DNA from: Peptoniphilaceae bacterium
GTDB taxonomy: Bacteria; Bacillota; Clostridia; Tissierellales; Peptoniphilaceae
Length of the DNA: 62,619 nt
Direction of reading: 5' to 3'
NCBI GenBank assembly: GCA_902363535.1
Contig: CABJAE010000013.1
Location: 1,600 to 64,218, forward strand
Shown here one piece after another: positions 46,793 to 55,760 of the stretch (positions are counted from its first letter, which is position 1; every line of letters starts with the position of its first letter). Made by a program: the position numbers and the translations under genes. The notes beneath the pieces were generated by a model, which did no database searches, was not told where the DNA came from, and was given only the letters and a program-made list of their open reading frames with translations.

Positions 46793-48124
46793 TTAAAAAG
46801 GATGGTAGCGCAGGGAAATATCGAAGCGGGTGGATTTTTTCAGCACGGTGCGGGGGCGGGAGAAGGCCTCGTAGCTCCACTTGCCGTGGTAAGCGCCCAT
46901 GCCCGAGGGCCCGATGCCGCCGAAGGGCGCCTTGTTCGACGCCAGGTGCATGAGGTTGTCGTTGATACACACGCCGCCGCTGTCCACGGCGCGGATGGCG
47001 CGGCGAATAAAACCTTCATCTTTTGAGAAGAGATAAAGGGCAAGGGGCTTGTCTTTTTCACTCAATTCGCGAAAGAGGGCCTCTTCCGATTCGTAGGCGA
47101 TCACGGGCAGAAGGGGTCCGAAGATTTCTTCCTCGAGCAAGCGCCCCTGTGGATTTTCCACGACGCAGGGAAAGACGTGGAGGCTCTCGTCGTAGAAAAT
47201 GCGGGCGTGTTTCGTGCGAATGTCCCCTTCTTCTGCCAGTTCCTTCATGCGGGCGTAGCGGCCCCGGTGGTTCATGCGCACGGTTTCGTTAATAAAGTAA
47301 TCTTCCGTGGGAAAGGCTTCCTCAAAGGCATCCAGCAGTCCGTCGATCAGGGCTTCTTTTTGCGACGCGTGGACGTAGACCGTATCCGGCGCCACGCAGG
47401 TCTGCCCAGCGTTCATGGTCTTGCCGAAGGCGATGCGCTTCGCCGCCATGGGGATATCGGCGGTCTCGTCGACGATGACCGGGCTCTTGCCCCCGAGCTC
47501 CAAGACGACAGGCGAGGGGTGGGCCGCCGCCTGTTTCATGACCGAGCGGCCCACGTCGCTATTGCCGGTGAAAAACACCTTGTCGAAGGGCTCCGACAAC
47601 AGGGCTTTCGCCGCCTCTTCCTCGCCGAAGACGAAGGACACGAGGCCTTCGTCCAGCACGCTGCCTGAGAGGGCCTCGAGCACCTTTCCCGTCTCGGGCG
47701 CAAATTCCGAGGGCTTCACCACCACGGCGTTTCCCGCGGCAATGGCTCCCACCACGGGCAGAAGGCTCAGCTGAAAGGGATAGTTCCAGGGGCTGATGAC
47801 GAGCACCGCCCCGTAGGGTTCTCTGCGAATGGAAAGCCTCCCCGGCAGTTGGACCGCGCCGGGAAGGGGACGCAACGTGCGGCCGTAGCGATTCAAGTGG
47901 CGAATCATGTGGCGGATCTCTGCTTTTACGAGATAGATTTCCGTGAGAAAGGCTTCTCTGGAAGACTTGTTTAAATCCGCCTTTAAGGCGGCGTCGATGG
48001 CTCCGCGAAAGGCGTCGATGCCTTTGAGCAGGGCGTAGAGTTGTTTCTTTCTATAAAGGACGGGCCGGGTCTTTCCCGAGCAGTAAAAATCCCGGGCCGT
48101 GATGTATGCGTCGTGACTGTTCAT
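46793..48124 (-). CDS. Aldehyde dehydrogenase, class 3-like
   Basis: This 443-residue NAD(P)-dependent enzyme oxidises aldehydes to acids. The catalytic Glu lies in LELGGKSPV (about 208-216), and the catalytic Cys in GQTCVAPD (about 245-252). The NAD site includes SPWNYPFQLSLLPVVGAIAAGNAVVVKPSE. The short length and the C-terminal YGKWSYEAFSRPRTV pattern fit class 3 fatty-aldehyde-type enzymes. I use the ATG at 48122-48124 after AGAGGTGA. It stands alone between terminators. Confidence 0.93.
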   Translation of the reverse strand: MNSHDAYITARDFYCSGKTRPVLYRKKQLYALLKGIDAFRGAIDAALKADLNKSSREAFLTEIYLVKAEIRHMIRHLNRYGRTLRPLPGAVQLPGRLSIRREPYGAVLVISPWNYPFQLSLLPVVGAIAAGNAVVVKPSEFAPETGKVLEALSGSVLDEGLVSFVFGEEEAAKALLSEPFDKVFFTGNSDVGRSVMKQAAAHPSPVVLELGGKSPVIVDETADIPMAAKRIAFGKTMNAGQTCVAPDTVYVHASQKEALIDGLLDAFEEAFPTEDYFINETVRMNHRGRYARMKELAEEGDIRTKHARIFYDESLHVFPCVVENPQGRLLEEEIFGPLLPVIAYESEEALFRELSEKDKPLALYLFSKDEGFIRRAIRAVDSGGVCINDNLMHLASNKAPFGGIGPSGMGAYHGKWSYEAFSRPRTVLKKSTRFDISLRYHPF

Positions 48125-48160
48125 TGTTTCACCTCTTTTCTGATTCATACCCTTCGCAAT

Positions 48161-48186
48161 AAAAAAACCGCCGATGTGGCGGCGGC
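48161..48186 (-). terminator. Terminator of the LytTR/DUF3021 operon
   Basis: On the minus strand CCGCCG/CGGCGG closes a 6-nt loop and is followed by seven T, right after the DUF3021 stop codon. Confidence 0.85.
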
Positions 48187-48187
48187 T

Positions 48188-48616
48188 TTACTTCAGCTGT
48201 TCGTTCATTTTTTCCACAAGGCGCTTTTCCTTAAAGTAGATGGCGATCCAAATGAGGATGTAGCTTGCAACGAAACCGAGGCCGGAATAAAGGGCCGAGG
48301 TCGGGTTCGAGAACCACTTCAGGTAAAATCCCACGAACAGAAAGTAGACGAGGATGATGAGAAAGTGCAGGCCCTGCATCAGGTAGAAGGCGCCCTTCCT
48401 GTTGCCGAAAAATTCGCCGCAAAGATAGGACACGAGGCCGAAGCCGCCGTAGCAGAAACACTGAATGATTTTCGCATAACCGGGAGCGATAGTATCGACA
48501 AATTCCGGTACGCCCACAATGTTCATGCCCATCCCGATGGAGATAAAGGCTTCGATAAGGGCGCCGATGCCCACGCCGGCCAAAAACGAGACGAACGCAT
48601 TTCTTACAATTTTCAT
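48188..48616 (-). CDS. DUF3021-type membrane protein
   Basis: This 142-residue four-helix membrane protein has a short N-terminal MKIVRNAFVSFLAG stretch and conserved CYGGFGLVSYL. The DUF3021 family is regularly encoded next to a LytTR DNA-binding protein and is thought to sequester or inhibit it, as in LytTR regulatory systems of streptococci. I use ATG at 48616 behind TAGGAGG; the upstream extension is frame read-through of the LytTR gene end. It follows that gene by 10 bp. Confidence 0.82.
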   Translation of the reverse strand: MKIVRNAFVSFLAGVGIGALIEAFISIGMGMNIVGVPEFVDTIAPGYAKIIQCFCYGGFGLVSYLCGEFFGNRKGAFYLMQGLHFLIILVYFLFVGFYLKWFSNPTSALYSGLGFVASYILIWIAIYFKEKRLVEKMNEQLK

Positions 48617-48626
48617 AAGACACCTC

Positions 48627-49067
48627 CTAGAGTCCCAGGGCTTCTTTAAAGCCCCGCAGGTTTCGCCGAGACACATAGACCACGTCGCCGTTTTTCATTT
48701 CCACGGCGATGGTTCCCGTAAAGCTCAGGTCCAGTTTCTTCACATAATCCAAATTAATCACATCGGATCGGGACACGCGGAGAAAGCGGTGGGCCCTGAG
48801 GCGCTCTTCGCAGGCGGAAAGGCTCAGCCTGAGGCGATAAATCTCCCCGCCCGCCACGGCGTAGACGGATTTGTCTTGGGCGTAAATCCGCAGGATATCG
48901 CCGTAGTCCATGAGAAAGACTTCATCGCCTTTTTGTCCCACGATCTTTTCGATGCCCACGGCGGTGAGGGCATCGCGAATCTTTTCCACTTCTTCCGTCA
49001 CGGCCTTGGTATAAATCTTCACCTGTGGCCGCTCACAGGTCTCGTCCAAAATTATTTCGACCTTCAT
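48627..49067 (-). CDS. LytTR-domain DNA-binding regulator
   Basis: This 146-residue regulator has no receiver domain. The LytTR DNA-binding domain covers about 45-146, with FLRVSRSDVINLDYVKKLD (about 95-113) and ending VYVSRRNLRGFKEALGL. Such stand-alone LytTR proteins pair with a membrane inhibitor, here DUF3021 downstream. The start follows TAGGAGGTG. A target in the window is not evident; it may regulate itself. Confidence 0.92.
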   Translation of the reverse strand: MKVEIILDETCERPQVKIYTKAVTEEVEKIRDALTAVGIEKIVGQKGDEVFLMDYGDILRIYAQDKSVYAVAGGEIYRLRLSLSACEERLRAHRFLRVSRSDVINLDYVKKLDLSFTGTIAVEMKNGDVVYVSRRNLRGFKEALGL

Positions 49068-49155
49068 GTCGCACCTCCTATGCTTAGAGTAAATGACGGG
49101 GCGAATAATTGCCGCTGTTTTCCGACAGGCGGTGTATTTTTCCTTCCGAGCGGTA

Positions 49156-49180
49156 CAAAAAACGGCACCCGCAGGTGCCG
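49156..49180 (-). terminator. Terminator of the CC-motif protein gene
   Basis: On the minus strand CGGCACC/GGTGCCG closes a TGCG loop and is followed by six T. It is 5 bp after the stop codon. Confidence 0.85.
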
Positions 49181-49184
49181 CAAT

Positions 49185-49490
49185 TTATATTTCCATGATG
49201 CCGTTGGCCACGAAAAGCCGTGTTATGCCGAGAATTTTTTCCGCGTCGATGACGATGCAGTCTCCCTCCACTTGGGTGTAGTAGGGGTAGTAAATGGCCA
49301 CGCCGCGATCTTCGCATTTTTTGTAGACGACGGGATCTTTCTTCGGCAGGCCTTTGGACACGGTGGCGCTCATGACATCGGCCACGCCACAACAGGCCAT
49401 GTCCGGCGTGTCCACGGAGACGGCGGTGAGGTTTTTCTTTTTCACATAGGCCATGGCGGCGTCGGTTAAGCGGGCGCTTGTAGCTTTCAT
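49185..49490 (-). CDS. CC/Se-motif family small protein
   Basis: This 101-residue soluble protein has a Cys-Cys pair in TPDMACCGVADVMSA (about 28-42), a second Cys in KKCEDRGVAIYY (about 57-68), and a DCIVIDAEKILG segment. I recall a CC/Se motif family of small proteins in clostridia in which the pair can be Cys-Sec. Here it is Cys-Cys. The function is unknown; a thiol redox role is plausible. It lies 14 bp after murJ and shares its transcript. Confidence 0.68.
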   Translation of the reverse strand: MKATSARLTDAAMAYVKKKNLTAVSVDTPDMACCGVADVMSATVSKGLPKKDPVVYKKCEDRGVAIYYPYYTQVEGDCIVIDAEKILGITRLFVANGIMEI

Positions 49491-49504
49491 GGTGATCCTT
49501 TCTG

Positions 49505-51067
49505 TTACGCGATTTTTTTCTTCAAAAACTTAATGGCCACGATCTTTTTGATGTCCTTCACTTCCTTTAAGCCCAAGAGATCCAGAGTAAAGAAGTAGAG
49601 AAGGGCCGAAAGCCCAACGGTGAGAGTGAAGTGAAGGAGTTTGATGCCGTTGCCCACATTGCCTAAAAGGGCGATGCCGCCGAAATAGAAGTAGTAGGCG
49701 AAGGCCCCCATAATGACCGAGGCGATAACGGTTTTTATGGTGATCTTTACGTAGCTCCGCATGCCGATGTGGCCGATTTTTTTCCTCAGCATGGTAAAGG
49801 ACACCCAGGTGACCACGGTTTGTGCGATGGACACGGAAAGGGCCAGGCCGTTGATGCCCATGGTGCGCACCAAAATCAGATTGCAGCCCACGTTAAAGAG
49901 CACATTGACCACGCCGAGGTAGAAGGGCGTCTTCGTGTCTTCCAAACTGTAAAAGACCCGGTTCTGCACATTGTTTACGGAAATGGACACGAGGGCCAAG
50001 GTGTAGAAACGGAGGCAGATCGCCGTGGCGTCGGCGTCGGCCTGGGTGAAGACCCCCCGCATAAAGGCCAGCTCCACAATGGGCTGAGCCAAAACGATGA
50101 GCCCGGCCATGGCGGGAATGGTGATGAGGAGCACGGAGCGCACGGAACCGTTCATGATCCGCTTGCCCTTTTCCATTTCTCCTTCGTCGAAGGCCTTACT
50201 CATGGCGGGATAGATGACCGAGGTTATGGCCGTAATAAAGATCCCGATAACCAACACGTTCAGCTTGTTGGCATAATCCAGGCGGCTCATGGAGCCGGAG
50301 GCGAGGCCGGAGGCCAGGGCCCGGTTGACCAAGGTGTTGATGTTATTGACGCTGACCGTAATAATGGCCGGGATGGCCAAGAGCAGGGTCTGTTTCGTGT
50401 GCTCGTCTTTTAAATCCAGCATGGGCTGAAAGCGGTAGCCCACTCGGTGGGAGCCGTACCAAACGCAGATGTATTCCGCCACCACGGCGAGGACGGAGAC
50501 GATGGTCAGCCCGTAGATGCCGAATTTCGTGGAGAAGATCATAAGGTAGGCCAGATACACCAAGTTCAGCCAAATCGGCACCGATGCGGCGATGCCGAAG
50601 CGGTTGTGAAAGTGCAAATAGCCGGTGAATATCCCCTCGTAGGCGGAAAAAACGATGACGGGCATGCCCAATTGAATGAGCTGCACCGTGAGGGCCTTCG
50701 TCCGCGGATCGAAGCGCGGGCCCACGAGCATGGTCAAAAGGGGCGCCCCCACAATGCCTAAAATCATGATTAAAATCGTAAGCAGACTTACGATTGAAAA
50801 GATATTGTTGGTAAATTTATGCTTGCCTTCTTCGCCGTATCTGGAATAGACTGACTGCAAGCTCGGGATAAAGACGGTGCTGATCCCCATGACGATGTAC
50901 ATACTCACCGTCGATGTAGCCGATTGGGCGGCGACGAACGCGTCTTTTTCAAAACCCGCCCCGAATATGGCGGCCACCATGGACTCACGGACGAAACCCA
51001 TCATTTTTCCGATAAGGGAAAATAAGATGATGAGCACCGTGGATTTTGCGATGGATGTCTTCTTCAT
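49505..51067 (-). CDS. murJ: Lipid II flippase MurJ
   Basis: This 520-residue protein has about 14 helices and the MurJ/MviN pattern. Its N-terminus (KSTVLIILFSLIGKMMGFVRESMVAAIFGAG) has the Arg-Glu pair. It moves lipid-linked peptidoglycan precursor to the outer face of the membrane. The start follows GGAGGC. It is divergent from the amidase gene; the CC-motif protein follows in the same operon. Confidence 0.94.
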   Translation of the reverse strand: MKKTSIAKSTVLIILFSLIGKMMGFVRESMVAAIFGAGFEKDAFVAAQSATSTVSMYIVMGISTVFIPSLQSVYSRYGEEGKHKFTNNIFSIVSLLTILIMILGIVGAPLLTMLVGPRFDPRTKALTVQLIQLGMPVIVFSAYEGIFTGYLHFHNRFGIAASVPIWLNLVYLAYLMIFSTKFGIYGLTIVSVLAVVAEYICVWYGSHRVGYRFQPMLDLKDEHTKQTLLLAIPAIITVSVNNINTLVNRALASGLASGSMSRLDYANKLNVLVIGIFITAITSVIYPAMSKAFDEGEMEKGKRIMNGSVRSVLLITIPAMAGLIVLAQPIVELAFMRGVFTQADADATAICLRFYTLALVSISVNNVQNRVFYSLEDTKTPFYLGVVNVLFNVGCNLILVRTMGINGLALSVSIAQTVVTWVSFTMLRKKIGHIGMRSYVKITIKTVIASVIMGAFAYYFYFGGIALLGNVGNGIKLLHFTLTVGLSALLYFFTLDLLGLKEVKDIKKIVAIKFLKKKIA

Positions 51068-51165
51068 ACTGCCTCCTTACAAAGCTACATTATACCAAAT
51101 AGAGGAGTGAGGAACTCAAAAGTTTTCCAAAGATCTGTGGTAAAATGAGAGAAAAGGAGCGATGT

Positions 51166-52053
51166 ATGAGAAAATGGATCATCGGCGCCCTCCTTCTCCT
51201 TCTGGTGACGGCCGCGGGCCTGAAAATCTATGCCGCAAAAACCGAAGCGGATCTAATTCACCAGGTAAGTCTAGATGAGATGCGGCGCGAGGAAAGACAG
51301 GAAGCGCGGAAAAAAGAAGCGGCGAAGAAAATTCCGCCGAAGGAAATAAAAAAAGAAATGCCGCAGGCCGCCGCAGAAACACCGGCCGAAAAGGCAAGTG
51401 AGGCGCAGCCGCAGGTTCCTGCAGGCACGGGCCCCATCGTGGCCATCGACGCCGGCCACCAGGCCCACGGCAATCCCGAAAAAGAAACCATCGCCCCCTC
51501 GTCCAATCAAATGAAGGCGAAGGTAGCTGACGGCACCCGAGGCGTGGCCACGGGCATAGGCGAATACGAATTTAATTTGAATTTCAGCCGCTGTTTAAAG
51601 CAGAAGCTGGAATCGGCGGGCTACCGCGTGGTCATGATTCGCGATTCCAACGACGTGAATCTTTCCAATCAGGAGCGGGCGGCCATCGCCAACGCCTCGG
51701 GTGCTGAGGTGTATTTGAGGATTCACGCCAACGGCGGGCCCAAGGCGGTCGCGGGCATCGAGACCTACTACCCGTCGAAAAACAATCCCGACGTGGGCCA
51801 TTTAAGCGACGCCTCCATGCGCCTGTCGGAGCTGATTTTAAGCGAAATGGCCGCCGCCACTTCGGCGAAGCCCCGAGGCGCCATCGCAAGAGACGATTTA
51901 ACGGGCACCAATTTCGCCCAAATGCCCACGAGCCTCATCGAGTGCGGCTACATGTCCAATCCCGAAGAAGACAAAAAACTCAACGATCCGAGCTACCAAG
52001 AGGCCATGGCCATTGGCATATTGCGGGCCCTGGATCGCTATTTTAAAAGCTAA
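51166..52053 (+). CDS. N-acetylmuramoyl-L-alanine amidase (Amidase_3), exported
   Basis: This 295-residue zinc amidase cuts the amide bond between muramic acid and peptide. It has an N-terminal membrane anchor or signal (about 1-25), a charged Glu/Lys/Pro linker (about 35-88), then the catalytic domain. Zinc ligands are visible in VAIDAGHQAHG (His) and YLRIHANGG, with the Glu in IGEYEFNLN. The catalytic Glu and the conserved end are in SLIECGYMSNPEED. I use ATG at 51166 after AAAGGAGC. It is divergent from murJ. Confidence 0.93.
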   Translation: MRKWIIGALLLLLVTAAGLKIYAAKTEADLIHQVSLDEMRREERQEARKKEAAKKIPPKEIKKEMPQAAAETPAEKASEAQPQVPAGTGPIVAIDAGHQAHGNPEKETIAPSSNQMKAKVADGTRGVATGIGEYEFNLNFSRCLKQKLESAGYRVVMIRDSNDVNLSNQERAAIANASGAEVYLRIHANGGPKAVAGIETYYPSKNNPDVGHLSDASMRLSELILSEMAAATSAKPRGAIARDDLTGTNFAQMPTSLIECGYMSNPEEDKKLNDPSYQEAMAIGILRALDRYFKS

Positions 52054-52062
52054 GGAGCGACT

Positions 52063-52857
52063 ATGTTTACCATTCACAATTTTACCGACAACGACGACAT
52101 TCGCATCGTGGAAGAAAAAGGACCCTTTCAGGTGCTGGAATACAAGCGGGACCTTTCCGTGCGCAGGGAAGAGGCCATGGAGGCCTACTTCGCCTCGCAA
52201 ATGAACGTAAGAAAGAGGCAGGTGTACTGCGATCTTTCCAAGGGCGATGTCACCGTCCAACCCGGCGCCATGCAGTGGATGCTCGGGGACGTGAAGGCCA
52301 CCACGGGAATCAAGGGCGCCAAAGACTTTTTCGGCAAGGCCGTAAAGGGCGGCCTCTCCGGCGAAAGCGCCATTAAGCCGGAATACACCGGTACGGGCAG
52401 GCTTTGCCTCGAGCCCACGGATGTGTACATTCTTCTGGAAGACCTCACCGATTGGAACGGCGCCATCATTTTAAAAGACGGCCTCTTTATGGCCTGTGAC
52501 GGAAAACTCGAACAAAAAATCGTGGCCCGCACCAATGTGTCCTCCGCTTTCGGCGGCATGGGTCTGTTTAATCTGAGCTTAAAGGGCGAAGGCGTCGTGT
52601 GCCTGGAATCCCCCGTGCCGAGAGAAGAGCTCATCGTCATCGATCTCGTGGACGATGTGCTGAAGATCGACGGCAATTTGGCCCTGGCCTGGTCCAACAG
52701 CTTGGAATTTACCGTGGAGCGAAGCGGCAAGAGCTTGGTCGGCTCCGCGGCAAGCGGCGAAGGCCTGGTCAACGCCTATCGCGGCACGGGGCGGGTGATT
52801 ATGGCCCCGGTGAAGGACGTGCGCCGACAATTGCAAAGCGATGTGAAAAACGATTGA
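52063..52857 (+). CDS. AIM24 family protein
   Basis: This 264-residue soluble beta-rich protein of the AIM24/YncE-like family has GTGRLCLEPTDVYILLED and ARTNVSSAFGGMGLFNLSLKGEG. The family is widespread, and in mitochondria it supports inner-membrane organisation; the bacterial role is unknown. It is 9 bp downstream of the amidase gene and so shares its transcript. The start follows TAAGGAGC. Confidence 0.88.
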   Translation: MFTIHNFTDNDDIRIVEEKGPFQVLEYKRDLSVRREEAMEAYFASQMNVRKRQVYCDLSKGDVTVQPGAMQWMLGDVKATTGIKGAKDFFGKAVKGGLSGESAIKPEYTGTGRLCLEPTDVYILLEDLTDWNGAIILKDGLFMACDGKLEQKIVARTNVSSAFGGMGLFNLSLKGEGVVCLESPVPREELIVIDLVDDVLKIDGNLALAWSNSLEFTVERSGKSLVGSAASGEGLVNAYRGTGRVIMAPVKDVRRQLQSDVKND

Positions 52858-52865
52858 CGCCACGT

Positions 52866-52900
52866 AAAAAGCCTCCGATAAATTTCGGAGGCTTCTTTTA
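52866..52900. terminator. Bidirectional terminator between AIM24 and muramidase genes
   Basis: AAGCCTCCGA pairs with TCGGAGGCTT, with A's before and T's after. It overlaps the end of the minus-strand gene at 52898. Confidence 0.85.
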
Positions 52901-54526
52901 TTTGTAAAGTAAATAAGTTTCTCTCTGGGCCTTAAAGGCGTTCACGTCTTTTTCGTAGGCCTTCACGATGGTTTCGGGAGACGCACCGGCCCTGAAGAGG
53001 CGGGCGATTTCTTCCGATCCCTGGACGAGATAGAACATGGAGTAGGGCTTTTTGCAGGCGGGCACGTTGATGGGCCGCATTTGATTGGCCACGGCCAGGG
53101 TGTAGATCCCCGTGCGGGCCGGATTAAATGTGTGCCAGTCCGTGACCTTGAGGCGCACGCCGCCCCTTTTGCCTTTCGGCGCGGGAGTGAAGGTGACGCC
53201 GGGCAGATTCGCCCCGTTGAGCCTTCGGGCGTATTCATTGGAATTGATGTTTCTGCCGCCGACCCAGCGGAAGTATTCCCCTTGGCCGATGCCGGTTTCC
53301 TCGCCGCTTCCCGTGGCCATGTACAAAAAGGCGCTTTCCAAATTGGGAATGTTCGGGCTCGTTTGGGCAAAGGGCAAGCCCGTGTCTTGCCAAACCATGC
53401 TCCGTGTCCAGTTCTTCATGGGTACGACGGTAAGGTCGGCGCCGATTTCCCGATTAAAGAACTGCCCCAATTCTCCGGCGGTCATGCCGTGGGCCATGGG
53501 CATTTTGTCGATGCCCACAAAGGATTTGAAGCGGGTTTCTCTCAGGAATCCTTCCACGATTTCCCCGCCCAGGGGATTGGGCCGGTCCAAAACCACGATG
53601 GGAATGTTGTTTTCCTTCGCCGCGACCATGGCGTTTTGCAAAGTGGAAATGTAGGTGTAGGTACGCGAACCGATGTCCTGCATGTCGTAGACCAAAACGT
53701 CTACGCCCTTAAGCATGTCCCGAGAGGGCTTTCTCGTCGGGCCGTAGAGGCTGTAGACGGGCAGATTCATCTTCGCATCGAAGTAGCTCGGCACATAGGC
53801 CCCGGCGGTTTGCTTGCCGTCGAGCCCGTGTTCCGGGCTGTAGAGAGCCACGAGTTTCGCATTGGAATAGGCCTTGATCTTTTCCGCTACGGGAACGCCG
53901 GCGGCGTCCACCCCCGTTTGATTGGTAATGAGGCCCACCCGCTTGTTGTCGATTAATTGATTGTACTCCGTAAAGAGCCGCTCGTTACCTAAAATGACGC
54001 GGCCTGTGGGCTCGACAGGCGTCGGTTTCGGCGCGGGAGCCGGCCCTTTTGTGGTGATCACCGCTTCGTTTCGCGCCTTGTCATAGCTTACGTCGAAGCC
54101 TAAAATCACGCCCATGCTTCTCAGGCGGAAGTAGTTGTAGCCGCGAACATTAAAGGCATTTTCCACGAGTTCCGCGGGATGCTCCCCGATGACCGTGAGC
54201 CTCATTTGTTGCGAGACGCCACGCTCCACGGCGCCGCCGGTTTGATCGCCGGGGATGGGAGTGTAGGTCTTCGTGCAGTCCACGACGATCTCTTTGTTGT
54301 CGCCCTTAAGATCGAAGTCCACCTTGCCCCTTAAGGCCTGCGCCAAATCCCGGAGGCGGTAGTAATTGTAGCCGCCTACATTGTAGCCCCTGAGGTCTGT
54401 GAGTTCGCCGTTGATGCGAAGGGCTTGAGGGCTTTTCACCGCCCGCACCCCTTGGGCGTGGGCCGCCGTAGGCAACAGCATGGCAAAAATAAGTAAAAAA
54501 ACGCTGAGTTTGAAAAATTTCTTCAT
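52898..54526 (-). CDS. NamZ-like exo-muramidase (DUF1343) with copper-amine-oxidase-N domain
   Basis: This 542-residue secreted protein has a signal peptide (1-24, ending TAAHAQ) and a copper-amine-oxidase-like N domain (about 30-160) with two repeats, NVGGYNYYRLRDLAQAL and NVRGYNYFRLRSMGVIL. The domain is common in Firmicutes as a wall-binding module. A DUF1343 catalytic domain follows (about 180-542), with GLITNQTGVD, YSPEHGLDG and VYDMQDIGSRTYTYIS. NamZ of B. subtilis releases N-acetylmuramic acid from peptidoglycan fragments. It should act in wall turnover or recycling outside the cell. Confidence 0.9.
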   Translation of the reverse strand: MKKFFKLSVFLLIFAMLLPTAAHAQGVRAVKSPQALRINGELTDLRGYNVGGYNYYRLRDLAQALRGKVDFDLKGDNKEIVVDCTKTYTPIPGDQTGGAVERGVSQQMRLTVIGEHPAELVENAFNVRGYNYFRLRSMGVILGFDVSYDKARNEAVITTKGPAPAPKPTPVEPTGRVILGNERLFTEYNQLIDNKRVGLITNQTGVDAAGVPVAEKIKAYSNAKLVALYSPEHGLDGKQTAGAYVPSYFDAKMNLPVYSLYGPTRKPSRDMLKGVDVLVYDMQDIGSRTYTYISTLQNAMVAAKENNIPIVVLDRPNPLGGEIVEGFLRETRFKSFVGIDKMPMAHGMTAGELGQFFNREIGADLTVVPMKNWTRSMVWQDTGLPFAQTSPNIPNLESAFLYMATGSGEETGIGQGEYFRWVGGRNINSNEYARRLNGANLPGVTFTPAPKGKRGGVRLKVTDWHTFNPARTGIYTLAVANQMRPINVPACKKPYSMFYLVQGSEEIARLFRAGASPETIVKAYEKDVNAFKAQRETYLLYK

Positions 54527-54609
54527 GTCCTCTCCTTTCTCTCTCTATTATAATTCATGACGGAGAAAAATCCCCCGGAACTTTGCGATGACATGGATTT
54601 GACACAATG

Positions 54610-54634
54610 AAAAAACCTCCGCAATCGCGGAGGC
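54610..54634 (-). terminator. Terminator of the MarR gene
   Basis: On the minus strand CCTCCGC/GCGGAGG closes a GATT loop and is followed by six T, 4 bp after the stop codon. Confidence 0.88.
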
Positions 54635-54637
54635 CTC

Positions 54638-55132
54638 TTACTCTTCGTTTTGTTGTCGGCAGGGCGGCAGTTCTTTTCTGCGAATGGCTTTCACATCCTC
54701 CGACTCGTTGAGCAATTTGTTGATGTTTTCCATGCTCTTTAAGAGAAAGCGCATGTCCCCGTCTGTGAGGTAGTCGCCCAATTTGTTTATAAAGGGCGCC
54801 ACGATGCCGCGAAATTCCCCGATGTAGTCCTCACCCTGTTTCGTGAGGTAGATATTCACGATACGGCTGTCCGCCTCCGAGCGCTTGCGGTAGACGAAGC
54901 CTTTTTCCTCAAGCACGGTGCAGATCTTGGAAATATTTCCGTGGTCCCGGCGCAGGGACTTGGCGATGGAGCGAATGGATGTGTCTTCCAAGGCGTCCAC
55001 CTGGCCCATGACGAGAAATTGCAATTGTGTCAGTTCATAGGTTTTAGAAAAGTAGTCCGTTAAGGCGATTTTTGTATCCGACGCGTCCTTGATTAAATTC
55101 CAATAGGACCATAAAAATTCTCTGGATTCCAT
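54638..55132 (-). CDS. MarR-family regulator
   Basis: This 164-residue winged-helix protein has KTYELTQLQFLVMGQVDAL (about 30-48) as the first helices. The recognition region is TSIRSIAKSLRRDHGNISKICTVLEEKGFVYRK (about 52-84) with the wing SEADSRIVNIYLTKQG. MarR proteins repress transport or stress genes and lose DNA binding on ligand contact. It is alone on its transcript; no divergent target is adjacent. An extended -10 and a palindrome precede it. Confidence 0.92.
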   Translation of the reverse strand: MESREFLWSYWNLIKDASDTKIALTDYFSKTYELTQLQFLVMGQVDALEDTSIRSIAKSLRRDHGNISKICTVLEEKGFVYRKRSEADSRIVNIYLTKQGEDYIGEFRGIVAPFINKLGDYLTDGDMRFLLKSMENINKLLNESEDVKAIRRKELPPCRQQNEE

Positions 55133-55171
55133 ATGTGCCTCCTCGTGTCCTTTAACGTCGTCAGCCCGAAA

Positions 55172-55187
55172 GAGATTGTTTCTAATC
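55172..55187. promoter_or_regulatory. Candidate MarR operator
   Basis: AGATT-GTTTCT-AATCT is a perfect 5+5 inverted repeat, 40-55 bp before the marR start. An extended -10 TGGTATAAT (complement of 55215-55223) lies just upstream, so a bound repressor would sit at the start of the transcript. Confidence 0.4.
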
Positions 55188-55303
55188 TTTTCCTAATTAT
55201 AAGTAGTTATTCAGATTATACCACATAACCCGCCGTTTAAATATAATTTTTGTTTTTTCTTTTCGTTTTTTCTATATTTCTATCGTTTTTTAGTCTGTTT
55301 TAT

Positions 55304-55331
55304 AAAAAAACAGAGCCGCGCGAGGCGGCTC
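55304..55331 (-). terminator. Terminator of the suf operon
   Basis: On the minus strand GAGCCGC/GCGGCTC closes a 5-nt loop, followed by TG and seven T, 4 bp after the sufU stop codon. Confidence 0.88.
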
Positions 55332-55334
55332 AAA

Positions 55335-55760
55335 TTATTTTTCCAGAATGTTTTTTAAGGTGTACCAGGGAAGCACGGCGCATTTCACCCGGGCGGGCAA
55401 TTTGGAAATGCCCTCGAATGCCATGGCGTCTTCCAATGCGTCTTCTTCCTCTTCCGTGAGGGAGACGCCTTTGATCATGCCGATAAAGGTGTCGGCCAGG
55501 TGCACGGCTTCATCTCGCGTCTTTCCACGCACCGTGTCGATCATAATGGAGGTGGACGCTTGGGAGATGGCGCAGCCTTCGCCTGTGTAGGACAGGTCTT
55601 TCAGCACGTCGCCGTCCAGTTTGATCTGCAGAGTGATTTCGTCGCCGCAGCTCGGGTTGTGGCCCAGCTCTTTAAAGTCCGGGTTTTCTAAATCCCCTTT
55701 GTTGTGCTGCGAGCGGGACTCTTCCATAATGAGCGTGGTGTAAATATCATCGAGTGCCAA
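55335..55760 (-). CDS. sufU: SufU-type iron-sulfur cluster/sulfur-acceptor protein
   Basis: This 141-residue protein takes persulfide from SufS in Fe-S assembly. The three ligand Cys are visible in HNPSCGDEITL (about 34-44), GEGCAISQAST (about 61-71) and RVKCAVLPW (about 125-133), with Asp in CGD completing the zinc site. It overlaps sufS by 14 bp and is the last gene of sufCBDSU. Confidence 0.95.
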   Translation of the reverse strand: MALDDIYTTLIMEESRSQHNKGDLENPDFKELGHNPSCGDEITLQIKLDGDVLKDLSYTGEGCAISQASTSIMIDTVRGKTRDEAVHLADTFIGMIKGVSLTEEEEDALEDAMAFEGISKLPARVKCAVLPWYTLKNILEK

